Origin: Flavobacteriaceae bacterium
Lineage (GTDB): Bacteria; Bacteroidota; Bacteroidia; Flavobacteriales; Flavobacteriaceae
Direction of reading: 5' to 3'
Length of the DNA stretch: 6,734 bases
NCBI GenBank assembly: GCA_947443815.1
Contig: CANEXR010000159.1
Coordinates: 1-6,734 of the forward strand
A program made the translations under genes and the position numbers. The number at the start of each line of letters is the position of its first letter. Position 1 is the stretch's first letter. This document shows, piece after piece, positions 1 through 5,944 of the stretch. The notes beneath the pieces are model-generated. The model was given only the letters and a program-made list of their open reading frames with translations, ran no database searches and was not told the origin of the DNA.

Positions 1-282
1 AATATCATTGGCTCTATTTTTTACGGAACCGTTTTAGGAATTTTTCTTGTGGGCTTTTATCTAAAAAACGTGCAATCCAAAGCTATTTTTTATAGTGCAG
101 TTTTTAGTCAAATTGCCATTTTTATAATCTATTATTTTGCTATTTATATCTATCCAAGTGGAGAAGAAAAATTGGGGTATTTGTGGCTTAATTTTATTGG
201 TGCCATACTGACAATAGTATTATCATTAGTCTTGCAATGGACTATTTTCAGGAAAGAGCCCTTAAAAATAATAATAGATTAA
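1..282 (+). CDS. Sodium:solute symporter (SSS family), C-terminal fragment
   Basis: The reading frame is open from the first base, so this is the last 93 residues of a gene that begins outside the window. The GTG at 49 lies inside the frame and is not a credible start, because coding sequence continues upstream of it (NIIGSIFYGTVLGIF). The visible part has three hydrophobic stretches, at about residues 3-23, 28-52 and 60-85, and ends in a short basic tail (FRKEPLKIIID). The opening segment resembles the conserved late transmembrane region of Bacteroidota sodium:solute symporters, which take up sugars, amino acids or similar solutes with Na+ across the inner membrane. The substrate cannot be read from this fragment. 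It converges on the DUF2911 gene and shares a terminator with it. Other polytopic transporters are possible, but the IIGSIFYGTxLGIF-type sequence favours SSS. Confidence 0.72.
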   Translation, partial: NIIGSIFYGTVLGIFLVGFYLKNVQSKAIFYSAVFSQIAIFIIYYFAIYIYPSGEEKLGYLWLNFIGAILTIVLSLVLQWTIFRKEPLKIIID

Positions 283-339
283 TTGCTATTTGAGTTAAAA
301 TCTAGTAAAGCTTAGCGCAAAAATAAAATAGTGTTCCAT

Positions 340-375
340 AAAAAAATCTCGTTTTAAGCAAAACGAGATTTTTTT
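340..375. terminator. Bidirectional intrinsic terminator between convergent genes
   Basis: A perfect 16-bp inverted repeat has arms at 340-355 and 360-375 and a 4-base loop (AAGC, 356-359). The stem core is TCTCGTTTT/AAAACGAGA. It is flanked by an A-tract (340-346) and a T-tract (369-376), so both strands produce a hairpin followed by a U-run. It sits 58 bases after the symporter stop and 18 bases after the DUF2911 stop, as expected for a shared terminator. Confidence 0.93.
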
Positions 376-392
376 TATAGAAATAATTACGA

Positions 393-1238
393 TTATTTTT
401 TACTCCACTCAGCTATGCTTTCTTTATTCATTTTTACATAATCTTGATTTTTAGCTAATTCAGATGCTGCAAGAGAAAGTTTTGCCGTCTCTATTGCTTC
501 TGTTTTATCCCCTTGTTTTGCCTGAATTAATGATTTCAAACGATTGTACCAATATGGTTTTTCAGTACTCATGTCTAACGCTTTATTTACATAAACCAAA
601 GCTTTTGTATTATCACCGTTAGATTGAAAAAGAAATTGTGCCGCTGAAAAATAATCGCCAGCAGTTGGTCCTGCTAATGCTTTTTCAATGTTTGCAATTG
701 CTGTTTTTTGAGTTGGCACTTCAAATTTTACAGCTACAGATGAATTCTCCCAATAGATTTCTAAAAAAGCAAAATTAGAATCTAAATCATTGATACCAAT
801 TGTAAAAGTTTCTACCGCTTTTGGCAAAGCTTCTTCTTTTACGGTAGTTCTAAGGGCTACGTTTGCTTCGTTAAATTCTTGCGGTGTCCCCCAATTATCA
901 GTAGTTGCATAAAAAATAATTTCCCAGCTTTCTATTTTTGGAATGGTGTACAAAGCATACTTTCCTTTTTTTAATATTTTGCCATCAATAACCACATCAT
1001 CACTAAAGGAAACAGTAGTATTTTCATTGGCACCTGTTCTCCATAATTTTCCAAAGGGAACTAAATTTCCAAAAACTGCTCTGCCTCTAGCGCCTGGTCT
1101 AGAATAATTCACTTCTACATCCGTTAAACCAACCGTTTGAAATACAGTTGCTTTAGGACTAGCTTGAGGTGTTTTTACTTGAGCTTCAATAGTGAAATTG
1201 GCAATTATAATAGCCAATGCAATAATAATTTTTTTCAT
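393..1238 (-). CDS. DUF2911 domain protein with C-terminal TPR-like region, exported
   Basis: This 281-residue protein has an N-terminal signal peptide (two lysines, a hydrophobic core at about residues 4-14, then FTIEAQ), so it is probably periplasmic. I see no lipobox cysteine. Residues about 25-175 match the DUF2911 family: the YSRPGARGR stretch (45-53), PFGKLWRTGANENT (61-74) and KKGKYALYTIP (90-100). DUF2911 has no established biochemical function that I know of. Residues about 185-262 are helical, with spacing like one or two degenerate tetratricopeptide repeats (YFSAAQFLFQSNGDNTKALVYVNKAL, then YWYNRLKSLIQAKQGDKTEAIETAKLSL), which suggests protein-protein contact. The ATG at 1238 is chosen because it begins the signal peptide and lies about 24 bases downstream of a perfect TAnnTTTG box. 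It is likely its own transcription unit ending at the hairpin at 340-375. Confidence 0.9.
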   Translation of the reverse strand: MKKIIIALAIIIANFTIEAQVKTPQASPKATVFQTVGLTDVEVNYSRPGARGRAVFGNLVPFGKLWRTGANENTTVSFSDDVVIDGKILKKGKYALYTIPKIESWEIIFYATTDNWGTPQEFNEANVALRTTVKEEALPKAVETFTIGINDLDSNFAFLEIYWENSSVAVKFEVPTQKTAIANIEKALAGPTAGDYFSAAQFLFQSNGDNTKALVYVNKALDMSTEKPYWYNRLKSLIQAKQGDKTEAIETAKLSLAASELAKNQDYVKMNKESIAEWSKK

Positions 1239-1261
1239 ACAATACGGATTTAGTTACTTTT

Positions 1262-1269
1262 CAAATTTA
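1262..1269 (-). promoter_or_regulatory. Promoter -7 element (TAAATTTG) for the DUF2911 gene
   Basis: Read on the minus strand this is TAAATTTG, an exact match to the Bacteroidota -7 consensus TAnnTTTG. It ends 23 bases before the DUF2911 start codon. No good TTTG lies about 20 bases upstream, so the -33 element is weak. It lies in the 53-base gap after the HAD gene stop, so DUF2911 can be transcribed independently of the upstream operon. Confidence 0.6.
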
Positions 1270-1291
1270 CAAATTCAGATAGTTTCTACTG

Positions 1292-1966
1292 TTAATTATT
1301 ACTTAATTTAGAATCCAGATGCACAACATTTTCGAAATTCAATTCGTTAAAATGATTAATAATCATATTTGCTTCCGATAAATCTTGATCTTTTGAATGA
1401 ATACTGTTGTAACCAACACAAAAAATTCCCGCTGCTTTTGAAGCTTTTACACCATTAGTGCTATCTTCAATTACAATGCAGTTTTCTTTTGGAGCAACAG
1501 ACAATGACGCTGCGTGTTCAAAAATAGCAGGGTGTGGTTTTGATTTAGGAAAATCTTCTCCGCTTACAATATGTGAAAAATACGAATGCAAACCAAAACG
1601 AGTAAAGACTCTATCTATCGTAACTTTCGATGCCGATGAAGCAACAATTAATTGAATGCCATTAGCATGTAAATCTTGTATTAACTCTTTAACACCTTCC
1701 AATAAATCTAAATCTTCTTTGTTATCAAAAGCGTCATTGAAAATATTGCGCTTTCTCTGAATTAAGTCTTCAACCTCTTGATTAATATCAAAATTTTCTT
1801 TTAAAGTTTGAAATGTGTTTCGGGTTGAAAAACCTGTGAAAGAACTATACATTTCTTCAGGAACCACAATGTTTAATTCCTTAAATTGTTGGTAATAAGC
1901 GTAATGATGAACAGGTTCTGTATCAACAATTACACCATCCATATCAAAAATTACTGTTTGTATCAT
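1292..1966 (-). CDS. HAD superfamily (subfamily IA, beta-PGM/phosphatase-like) hydrolase
   Basis: A complete 224-residue cytoplasmic protein with all four HAD motifs. Motif I is DMDGVIVDT (nucleophile D8, acid/base D10). Motif II is VASSAS (108-113, phosphate-binding serine at 110 or 111). Motif III is KSKPHP (K143). Motif IV is IEDSTNG (metal-binding E167, D168). The region between motifs I and II (about 16-90) is the helical cap typical of the beta-phosphoglucomutase/sugar-phosphatase group; the DTEPVHH sequence after motif I also fits that group. The likely reaction is Mg2+-dependent hydrolysis of a small phosphorylated sugar or similar metabolite; mutase activity cannot be excluded and the substrate is unknown. 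The ATG at 1966 is correct because the nucleophile motif starts at residue 7. The 5' leader is occupied by a heptamer repeat. It follows the tcdA stop by 92 bases and could be the last gene of that operon or have its own weak promoter. Confidence 0.92.
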   Translation of the reverse strand: MIQTVIFDMDGVIVDTEPVHHYAYYQQFKELNIVVPEEMYSSFTGFSTRNTFQTLKENFDINQEVEDLIQRKRNIFNDAFDNKEDLDLLEGVKELIQDLHANGIQLIVASSASKVTIDRVFTRFGLHSYFSHIVSGEDFPKSKPHPAIFEHAASLSVAPKENCIVIEDSTNGVKASKAAGIFCVGYNSIHSKDQDLSEANMIINHFNELNFENVVHLDSKLSNN

Positions 1967-1972
1967 GTGACG

Positions 1973-1998
1973 TTTTGGGTTTTGGGTTTTGGGTTTTG
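1973..1998. repeat. TTTTGGG heptamer tandem repeat in the HAD gene leader
   Basis: Three exact copies of TTTTGGG (1973-1979, 1980-1986, 1987-1993) are followed by a partial TTTTG (1994-1998). On the transcribed minus strand this reads as CAAAACC-type units ending 6 bases before the HAD start codon, so it fills the position where a ribosome binding site would lie. Tandem heptamers can change copy number by slippage, which here would alter leader length but not the reading frame. Confidence 0.95.
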
Positions 1999-2058
1999 AC
2001 CTATCATATATAAAATATACTGAAAACCAATTTCTTTTATTAACTGAATGAAAATGAA

Positions 2059-2775
2059 CTACTCTTTTTTAAGTAAAAATCGAATCACCGTTTCGGCGGC
2101 ATACAAACCAAATAATCCTGGCATATAACTATTAGTCCCGTAAAAGGATTTTTTAAAATTAGATCCGTCGGTCATTTTAAGACTACTTTCGTCTTGAATT
2201 TCAGATGAAAAAACAACTTTTAGTTTGTCAATTTTAGTTTCTTTTAAACGTCTGCGAATTGTTTTTGCAAAAAAGCAATTAATTGTATTCGAAATATCAG
2301 TCACTTTTACTTTTGAAGCTTCCATTTTACCTCCAGCGCCCATGCTACTAATGATTTTTACGCGTTTTCTTTTAGCCGCAATAATCAAATTTAATTTTGG
2401 TGTTACACTGTCAATACAATCTAAAACATAATCAAACTCTTCCGAAACAATTTCAAAAGCTCGCTCAGGCGAAAGAAACTCTTGCACTCTAGTTAATTTT
2501 AATGCCGGATTAATATCCATCAATCGGTCCCCAACTACAGTAACTTTAGGTTGCCCAACGGTAGAATGTAAGGCTGGTAACTGCCGATTTATATTAGTAA
2601 TATCAACCACATCCCCATCTACAATAGTCATTGAACCTACTCCAGCTCTAGCTAAAAATTCAGCTGCAAATGAACCAACTCCTCCCAATCCTACTACCAA
2701 TATATTTGCATTTTGCAATTTATTTAATCCTTCCGCTTTAAACAAAAGCTCAGCTCTTTCTGTCCACTCTGCCAT
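2059..2775 (-). CDS. tcdA: tRNA threonylcarbamoyladenosine dehydratase TcdA (E1/ThiF-like)
   Basis: TcdA uses ATP to cyclise t6A at position 37 of ANN-decoding tRNAs into the hydantoin form ct6A. The 238-residue protein shows the E1/ThiF/MoeB Rossmann fold: the glycine-rich nucleotide loop GLGGVG (29-34), acidic D53 at the end of strand 2, the NxNRQ motif (N61, N63, R64, Q65), K77, and DCID (119-122). TcdA-type features separate it from MoeB/ThiF: SMGAGGKM (144-151) followed by VTDISNTINCFFAKTIRRRLK (with C167), a C-terminal GTNSYMPGLFGLYAAETVI, and no CxxC zinc pairs. It is somewhat shorter than the E. coli protein (about 268 residues), mainly at the C terminus. In E. coli the CsdA-CsdE sulfur relay assists TcdA; no such partners are visible here. 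It lies 31 bases after the TatD stop and is probably co-transcribed with it. Confidence 0.93.
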   Translation of the reverse strand: MAEWTERAELLFKAEGLNKLQNANILVVGLGGVGSFAAEFLARAGVGSMTIVDGDVVDITNINRQLPALHSTVGQPKVTVVGDRLMDINPALKLTRVQEFLSPERAFEIVSEEFDYVLDCIDSVTPKLNLIIAAKRKRVKIISSMGAGGKMEASKVKVTDISNTINCFFAKTIRRRLKETKIDKLKVVFSSEIQDESSLKMTDGSNFKKSFYGTNSYMPGLFGLYAAETVIRFLLKKE

Positions 2776-2806
2776 TTTTTTATTTTTAAAATCTTAAACT
2801 TAAATT

Positions 2807-3463
2807 CTATTCTATTTTTACTTTGAATACTTCCTTAAAATTACGAGCCACTTGGTCTTGAATTGCTACAACCGAAGTTTCTTTGTATTTTGCTGCTAAA
2901 GCATATACCTCCTGAATGCCTTCTTCAATAGTATCTGTTTCTAAGAAAAAACGGTCATCAGGCATACTTTTAAATACGGATTCCATTTCAGGATTTCGCA
3001 ACAAATACTTTCCAAAGGAAATATAAAAACCATTATTTAAAAGTTGCAACGCTAATGGCTCCTTTTTTGAAAAACCGTGAATCAAAATTGGAACTGAAAT
3101 ATTCCATTTATTTTTTATTTCAATCAGTTCCTGGAATGCCGCAACACAATGTATTACTACAGGTTTCTGATATTCTTGGGCCAGAAGTAATTGCTTTTCA
3201 AAAACAGATTGTTGCAATTCCATCGGAATTTCAATGCGTTTGTCTAAACCACATTCGCCTACTGCCAAACAATTGGGTAATTTTAATTTACTTTCAATAA
3301 TTTGTAAATCCGATTCGATTCGGCCCTCCTCAATATACCAAGGATGAATTCCTGTGGAATAATACGGAATAGTCTCGTCAAATTCATAAGGATATTGATT
3401 GACTAATTCTAAAACATTAGGCTGATTGGTAGCTAGATGTGTATGAAGATTGAAATACTGCAT
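2807..3463 (-). CDS. TatD-family metal-dependent hydrolase (probable DNase)
   Basis: A 218-residue amidohydrolase-fold protein carrying the expected TatD metal ligands: HTH near the N terminus (H7, H9), GIHPWY (H40), AVGECGLD (E70), PVVIHC (H105), LIHGF (H129) and FFLETD (D177). Characterised TatD enzymes are cytoplasmic divalent-metal nucleases with 3'-5' exonuclease or AP endonuclease activity, linked to DNA repair and turnover. It is shorter than E. coli TatD (about 260 residues), mainly through shorter loops, but no ligand is missing, so it is probably active. The start codon overlaps the stop of the DUF1684 gene by one base (TAATG at 3461-3465), which suggests translational coupling. It ends with TAG 31 bases before tcdA. 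Confidence 0.92.
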   Translation of the reverse strand: MQYFNLHTHLATNQPNVLELVNQYPYEFDETIPYYSTGIHPWYIEEGRIESDLQIIESKLKLPNCLAVGECGLDKRIEIPMELQQSVFEKQLLLAQEYQKPVVIHCVAAFQELIEIKNKWNISVPILIHGFSKKEPLALQLLNNGFYISFGKYLLRNPEMESVFKSMPDDRFFLETDTIEEGIQEVYALAAKYKETSVVAIQDQVARNFKEVFKVKIE

Positions 3464-4065
3464 TAGTCATGGAATTTTTTAACACCTGCTTTTATAGCCA
3501 CATTTAAGTCGTTTTCCAAAGGAACTTTTGGGCAAGAATACTTATGATTGTATGCACAATAAGGGTTATATGATGTGTTAAAATCTATTGTAATTGTATC
3601 TCCTGTTGGTATTTTCATATCAATGTATTTTCCCCCAATATAGCTTTCATTACCAGAGGTCAAATCCGAAAAAGGCAAAAATAAATAATCGCTATATTCC
3701 TTCTTTTTTGAAAGTTCAATATTTCTGTAAATAGCAAGTTTAAACGATTTACCATCAATAGTAAAATGAGCTTCTCCATATTTTACATACAAAGGTTTTC
3801 TATCAGTTGAAGTTGGCATACCAAATGGTTTCTCATCCTTAGTTCTAATAAAATCTGCTATTACAAAGAATTTTTCATTGATTGGATAAAAATCTAAAGA
3901 CTTAAAAGTGGCTAAATCTTCAACTGTAAGTGGGCTTGTTTTTGCATCCGCATACTCTGCGTTTAATTCTTTTTGAAATTTTTCGACGGCAGCAGCTTTA
4001 AATTTTTCTTGGCTAAAGCCAAAATTCATTAGACTTAAAAAAAACAAGGTAACTAGTGTTTTCAT
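3463..4065 (-). CDS. DUF1684 domain protein, exported
   Basis: A protein of about 200 residues with an N-terminal signal peptide (MKTLVTLFFLSLMNFGFSQ) and hence probably periplasmic. Family features, numbered from this start, include FGMPTSTDRKPLYVKYG (81-97), an IDFNTSYNPYCAYN segment (160-173) and YSCPKVPLEN (176-185), with cysteines C170 and C178 near each other. DUF1684 has no agreed function that I know of. The frame is open up to a TTG at 4083, but that codon is part of the predicted -7 box (4081-4088) and would lie upstream of the transcription start. The ATG at 4065 begins the signal peptide and is therefore preferred. It is the first gene of the minus-strand operon and overlaps the TatD gene by one base. 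Confidence 0.9.
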   Translation of the reverse strand: MKTLVTLFFLSLMNFGFSQEKFKAAAVEKFQKELNAEYADAKTSPLTVEDLATFKSLDFYPINEKFFVIADFIRTKDEKPFGMPTSTDRKPLYVKYGEAHFTIDGKSFKLAIYRNIELSKKKEYSDYLFLPFSDLTSGNESYIGGKYIDMKIPTGDTITIDFNTSYNPYCAYNHKYSCPKVPLENDLNVAIKAGVKKFHD

Positions 4066-4080
4066 TTTATTAATTTTATA

Positions 4081-4112
4081 CAAAAATAGTTTAAAAGTTA
4101 CAATGCAACAAA
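4081..4112 (-). promoter_or_regulatory. Promoter of the DUF1684-TatD-tcdA operon
   Basis: On the minus strand there is TTTG (4112-4109), a 20-base spacer, then TATTTTTG (4088-4081). Both match the Bacteroidota consensus TTTG / TAnnTTTG exactly, at a normal spacing. Transcription should start around 4072-4077, leaving a leader of only about 10 bases before the ATG at 4065. Confidence 0.82.
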
Positions 4113-4133
4113 GACGCAGCCCTACAAAGTTGT

Positions 4134-4141
4134 TACCTTTG
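4134..4141 (+). promoter_or_regulatory. Promoter -7 element (TACCTTTG) for the MFS gene
   Basis: TACCTTTG matches TAnnTTTG exactly and ends 19 bases before the MFS start codon. No TTTG is seen about 20 bases upstream, where the sequence overlaps the -33 of the divergent operon promoter, so the -33 contact is weak. The box is the right half of a short inverted repeat, CAAAG (4125-4129) / CTTTG (4137-4141), which may be chance. Confidence 0.62.
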
Positions 4142-4160
4142 CAAAAAAGAATTACAATTC

Positions 4161-5378
4161 ATGTTCAAAACCGCTATTCAACACTATATAAATAACTTCA
4201 AAGGCTTTACTCGTGAAGTTTGGATTCTTGCCCTTATTACTTTTATTAATCGAGCAGGCACAATGGTTTTGCCTTTTTTATCTAAATATCTAAAAGAAAA
4301 CTTGCATTTTACCTATAGCCAAGTAGGATGGATTATGGTTTCTTTTGGAATTGGTTCTATGTTAGGTTCTTGGTTGGGAGGCAAACTATCCGATAAAATT
4401 GGGTTCTATAAAATAATGATTTTTAGCCTTTTTACTAGCGGTCTATTATTTTTTGTAATACAATATATCACTACTTTTTGGGGATTGTGCGTTGGTATGT
4501 TTTCCATTATGACAATTGCTGATATGTTTCGTCCAGCTATGTTTGTATCCTTAGGCACTTATGCAAAACCCGAAAACAGAACCAAAGCACTAACATTAGT
4601 TCGGCTAGCTGTAAATCTAGGTTTAACCGCTGGACCAGCATTAGGAGGATTGATAATTATGGGAATGGGCTACCAAGGATTATTTTGGGTAGATGGCAGT
4701 ACATGTATCATTTCTATATTGATTTTTGCTTTTTTGGTAAAAGAGAAAAAAAGAATCGTTGCTATTGATAAAAACAGTACTAATACTGACGAATTTACCT
4801 CCGTTTTCAAAGATAAAATCTTTTGGATATTTTTATTTGTATGTTTTGTAACAGCGATATTATTCTTCCAAATTTTTACGACATTGCCATTGTATCATCA
4901 TGAAAAATTTGGGTTAACAGAGTTTCAAAGTGGGCTTTTACTATCCCTCAACGGATTGATTATTTTCTTTTTCGAAATGCCAATTGTCAGTATTGCTCAA
5001 AGAAAAAACACCAATAAACTAAAAATTATTCTTTGGGGTTGCGTGCTCATGGGAATTAGCTTTTATCTTTTATTGCTGAATACTTGGGCAGGAATTTTAG
5101 TTTTTAGTATTATTAGCATCACTTTTGGTGAAATGTTTATTTTCCCATTTTCAAATTCATTTGCTTTAAGCCGCGCTCCAAGAGGGCATGAAGGACGCTA
5201 TATGGCTTTGTTTACGATGAGTTTTAGTTTAGCACACATCGTCAGTTCTAAAACTGGAATGGATATTATCAGTCATTTTGGTTATCAAACCAACTGGTTT
5301 TTGATGGGCACTTTAGGGGTTATAGCCGTTTTGTGCTGCATTTGGTTGCAAAAATTATGTGCAATGGAAAGCAAATAA
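4161..5378 (+). CDS. Major facilitator superfamily transporter, 12 TM
   Basis: A 405-residue integral inner-membrane protein with about 12 hydrophobic helices in two groups of six (roughly residues 18-193 and 220-398), separated by a charged cytoplasmic loop (about 194-219, VKEKKRIVAIDKNSTNTDEF). MFS motif A is visible between helices 2 and 3 (GGKLSDKIGFYK, 73-84, with D78), and a motif C-like GPALGG (158-163) lies in helix 5, a feature common in proton-driven drug antiporters of the DHA1 type. R31 in helix 1, D121 with R124 in or near helix 4, and R148 at helix 5 are charged residues that could take part in proton coupling or substrate binding. Export of a small hydrophobic compound is the best guess, but the substrate cannot be named. 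It is transcribed divergently from the DUF1684 operon. I see no hairpin terminator after its stop, only a T-tract (5379-5386), so readthrough towards the blaI-like gene is possible. Confidence 0.92.
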   Translation: MFKTAIQHYINNFKGFTREVWILALITFINRAGTMVLPFLSKYLKENLHFTYSQVGWIMVSFGIGSMLGSWLGGKLSDKIGFYKIMIFSLFTSGLLFFVIQYITTFWGLCVGMFSIMTIADMFRPAMFVSLGTYAKPENRTKALTLVRLAVNLGLTAGPALGGLIIMGMGYQGLFWVDGSTCIISILIFAFLVKEKKRIVAIDKNSTNTDEFTSVFKDKIFWIFLFVCFVTAILFFQIFTTLPLYHHEKFGLTEFQSGLLLSLNGLIIFFFEMPIVSIAQRKNTNKLKIILWGCVLMGISFYLLLLNTWAGILVFSIISITFGEMFIFPFSNSFALSRAPRGHEGRYMALFTMSFSLAHIVSSKTGMDIISHFGYQTNWFLMGTLGVIAVLCCIWLQKLCAMESK

Positions 5379-5446
5379 TTTTTTTTCCTCTGTTTTACAA
5401 ATTAAAAAAACCAACCTACTCTTTTAAAATCTTCAAAAAAAATTAA

Positions 5447-5465
5447 GTTTAAATAGTATTTAAAC
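5447..5465. promoter_or_regulatory. 19-bp perfect palindrome, candidate operator
   Basis: GTTTAAATA (5447-5455), a central G (5456) and TATTTAAAC (5457-5465) form a perfect palindrome with 9-bp arms. It lies 69 bases after the MFS stop and about 90 bases upstream of the blaI-like -7 box. It lacks a following T-tract and GC-rich stem, so it is not a convincing terminator. Its role as a protein-binding site is inferred. Confidence 0.45.
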
Positions 5466-5472
5466 AATCCGC

Positions 5473-5499
5473 TTCTAAAGCTTTTAGAATTATTCTAAA
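5473..5499. repeat. Three alternating TTCTAAA/TTTAGAA boxes, 10 bp apart
   Basis: The 7-mer TTCTAAA occurs at 5473-5479, its reverse complement TTTAGAA at 5483-5489, and TTCTAAA again at 5493-5499. Start-to-start spacing is exactly 10 bases, about one helical turn. The second and third boxes form a perfect 17-bp palindrome (5483-5499) centred on 5491. Phased inverted boxes are typical of regulator binding sites, but no protein can be assigned. Confidence 0.5.
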
Positions 5500-5517
5500 C
5501 TTAAAATTTAGTTAAAT

Positions 5518-5553
5518 AACTATTTTTATAGTTGTGTAACTATAAAAATAGTT
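5518..5553. promoter_or_regulatory. Nested palindromic operator for the BlaI-like repressor
   Basis: AACTATTTTTATAGTT (5518-5533) and its exact reverse complement (5538-5553) are separated by GTGT (5534-5537). Each 16-base arm is itself a palindrome, with 6-bp half-sites AACTAT and ATAGTT around four T or four A bases, so the block holds four half-sites. The left arm overlaps the -33 element and the right arm fills the -33/-7 spacer. BlaI/MecI-family dimers bind dyad operators and usually repress their own operon, so autorepression from here is a strong inference. Confidence 0.82.
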
Positions 5554-5562
5554 GTATGTTTG
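5531..5562 (+). promoter_or_regulatory. Promoter of the blaI-like/blaR1-like operon
   Basis: The -7 element TATGTTTG (5555-5562) matches TAnnTTTG exactly. GTTG (5531-5534) lies 20 bases upstream and matches the TTG core of the -33 element. The spacing equals that of the promoter at 4081-4112. The start codon follows 18 bases after the -7 box, giving a very short leader. The element is embedded in the palindromic operator. Confidence 0.78.
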
Positions 5563-5579
5563 ATTTAAATTAATACACC

Positions 5580-5942
5580 ATGCAAAAACTAACTAACAAA
5601 GAAGAAGAAATCATGCATATTTTATGGAAGCTCAAAAAAGCGTTCGTAAAAGAAGTAATGACTGAAATCACAGAAGAGCAGCCCCATTACAACACCCTAT
5701 CCACGATTGTTCGAAATCTTGAAGAAAAGGGGTTTGTTGCTCATAATGCCTTTGGCAATACCCATCAATATTATCCAATAGTTACTTTAGAGGATTATAG
5801 CAAACGTTTTATGAATACTGCTATCGATAATTATTTTAATAGTTCGTATAAAAATATGGTTTCTTTTTTTGCTAAAGAAGAAAAAATAACAGCTGATGAG
5901 CTGAGAGAAATTCTAGCAATGATAGAGCAAAAACAATTATAA
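5580..5942 (+). CDS. BlaI/MecI/CopY-family transcriptional repressor
   Basis: A 120-residue cytoplasmic DNA-binding protein of normal family length. Residues about 3-70 form the winged helix: LTNKEEEIMHILWKLKKAFVKEV, a recognition helix around HYNTLSTIVRNLEEKGF (36-52), and a wing ending GNTHQYYPIV (59-68). Residues about 71-120 are the helical dimerisation tail (EDYSKRFMN..., NMVSFFAKEEKITADELREIL). Family members repress genes as dimers and are inactivated when a BlaR1/MecR1-type peptidase signals; the gene for such a peptidase follows two bases later. The sequence VSFFAKEE (94-101) aligns with the staphylococcal cleavage region VLNFAKNE, so the scissile Asn-Phe is replaced by Phe-Phe here. 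The upstream palindromic operator suggests autorepression. Homologues in this phylum are widespread, so beta-lactam resistance should not be assumed. Confidence 0.94.
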   Translation: MQKLTNKEEEIMHILWKLKKAFVKEVMTEITEEQPHYNTLSTIVRNLEEKGFVAHNAFGNTHQYYPIVTLEDYSKRFMNTAIDNYFNSSYKNMVSFFAKEEKITADELREILAMIEQKQL

Positions 5943-5944
5943 AT

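Noticed and set aside
1458..1655. Open frame of 65 codons on the + strand
   Set aside because: It lies wholly antisense to the HAD phosphatase gene, whose catalytic motifs III and IV are encoded in the same bases; no promoter or family resemblance.
1973..1998. Possible G-quadruplex in the TTTTGGG repeat
   Set aside because: Only three GGG runs are present, so an intramolecular four-stranded structure lacks its fourth run; a two-layer or intermolecular form is not supported.
2225..2431. Open frame of 68 codons on the + strand
   Set aside because: Antisense to the conserved part of tcdA, and its composition is a mirror of that gene.
3055..3300. Open frame of 81 codons on the + strand
   Set aside because: Antisense to the TatD gene across its metal-binding motifs; no independent support.
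4125..4141. CAAAG/CTTTG inverted repeat before the MFS gene as an operator
   Set aside because: The arms are only 5 bp and the right arm is simply the end of the -7 consensus; likely chance.
5376..5400. T-tract after the MFS stop as an intrinsic terminator
   Set aside because: There is a run of T bases but no stem-loop immediately before it.
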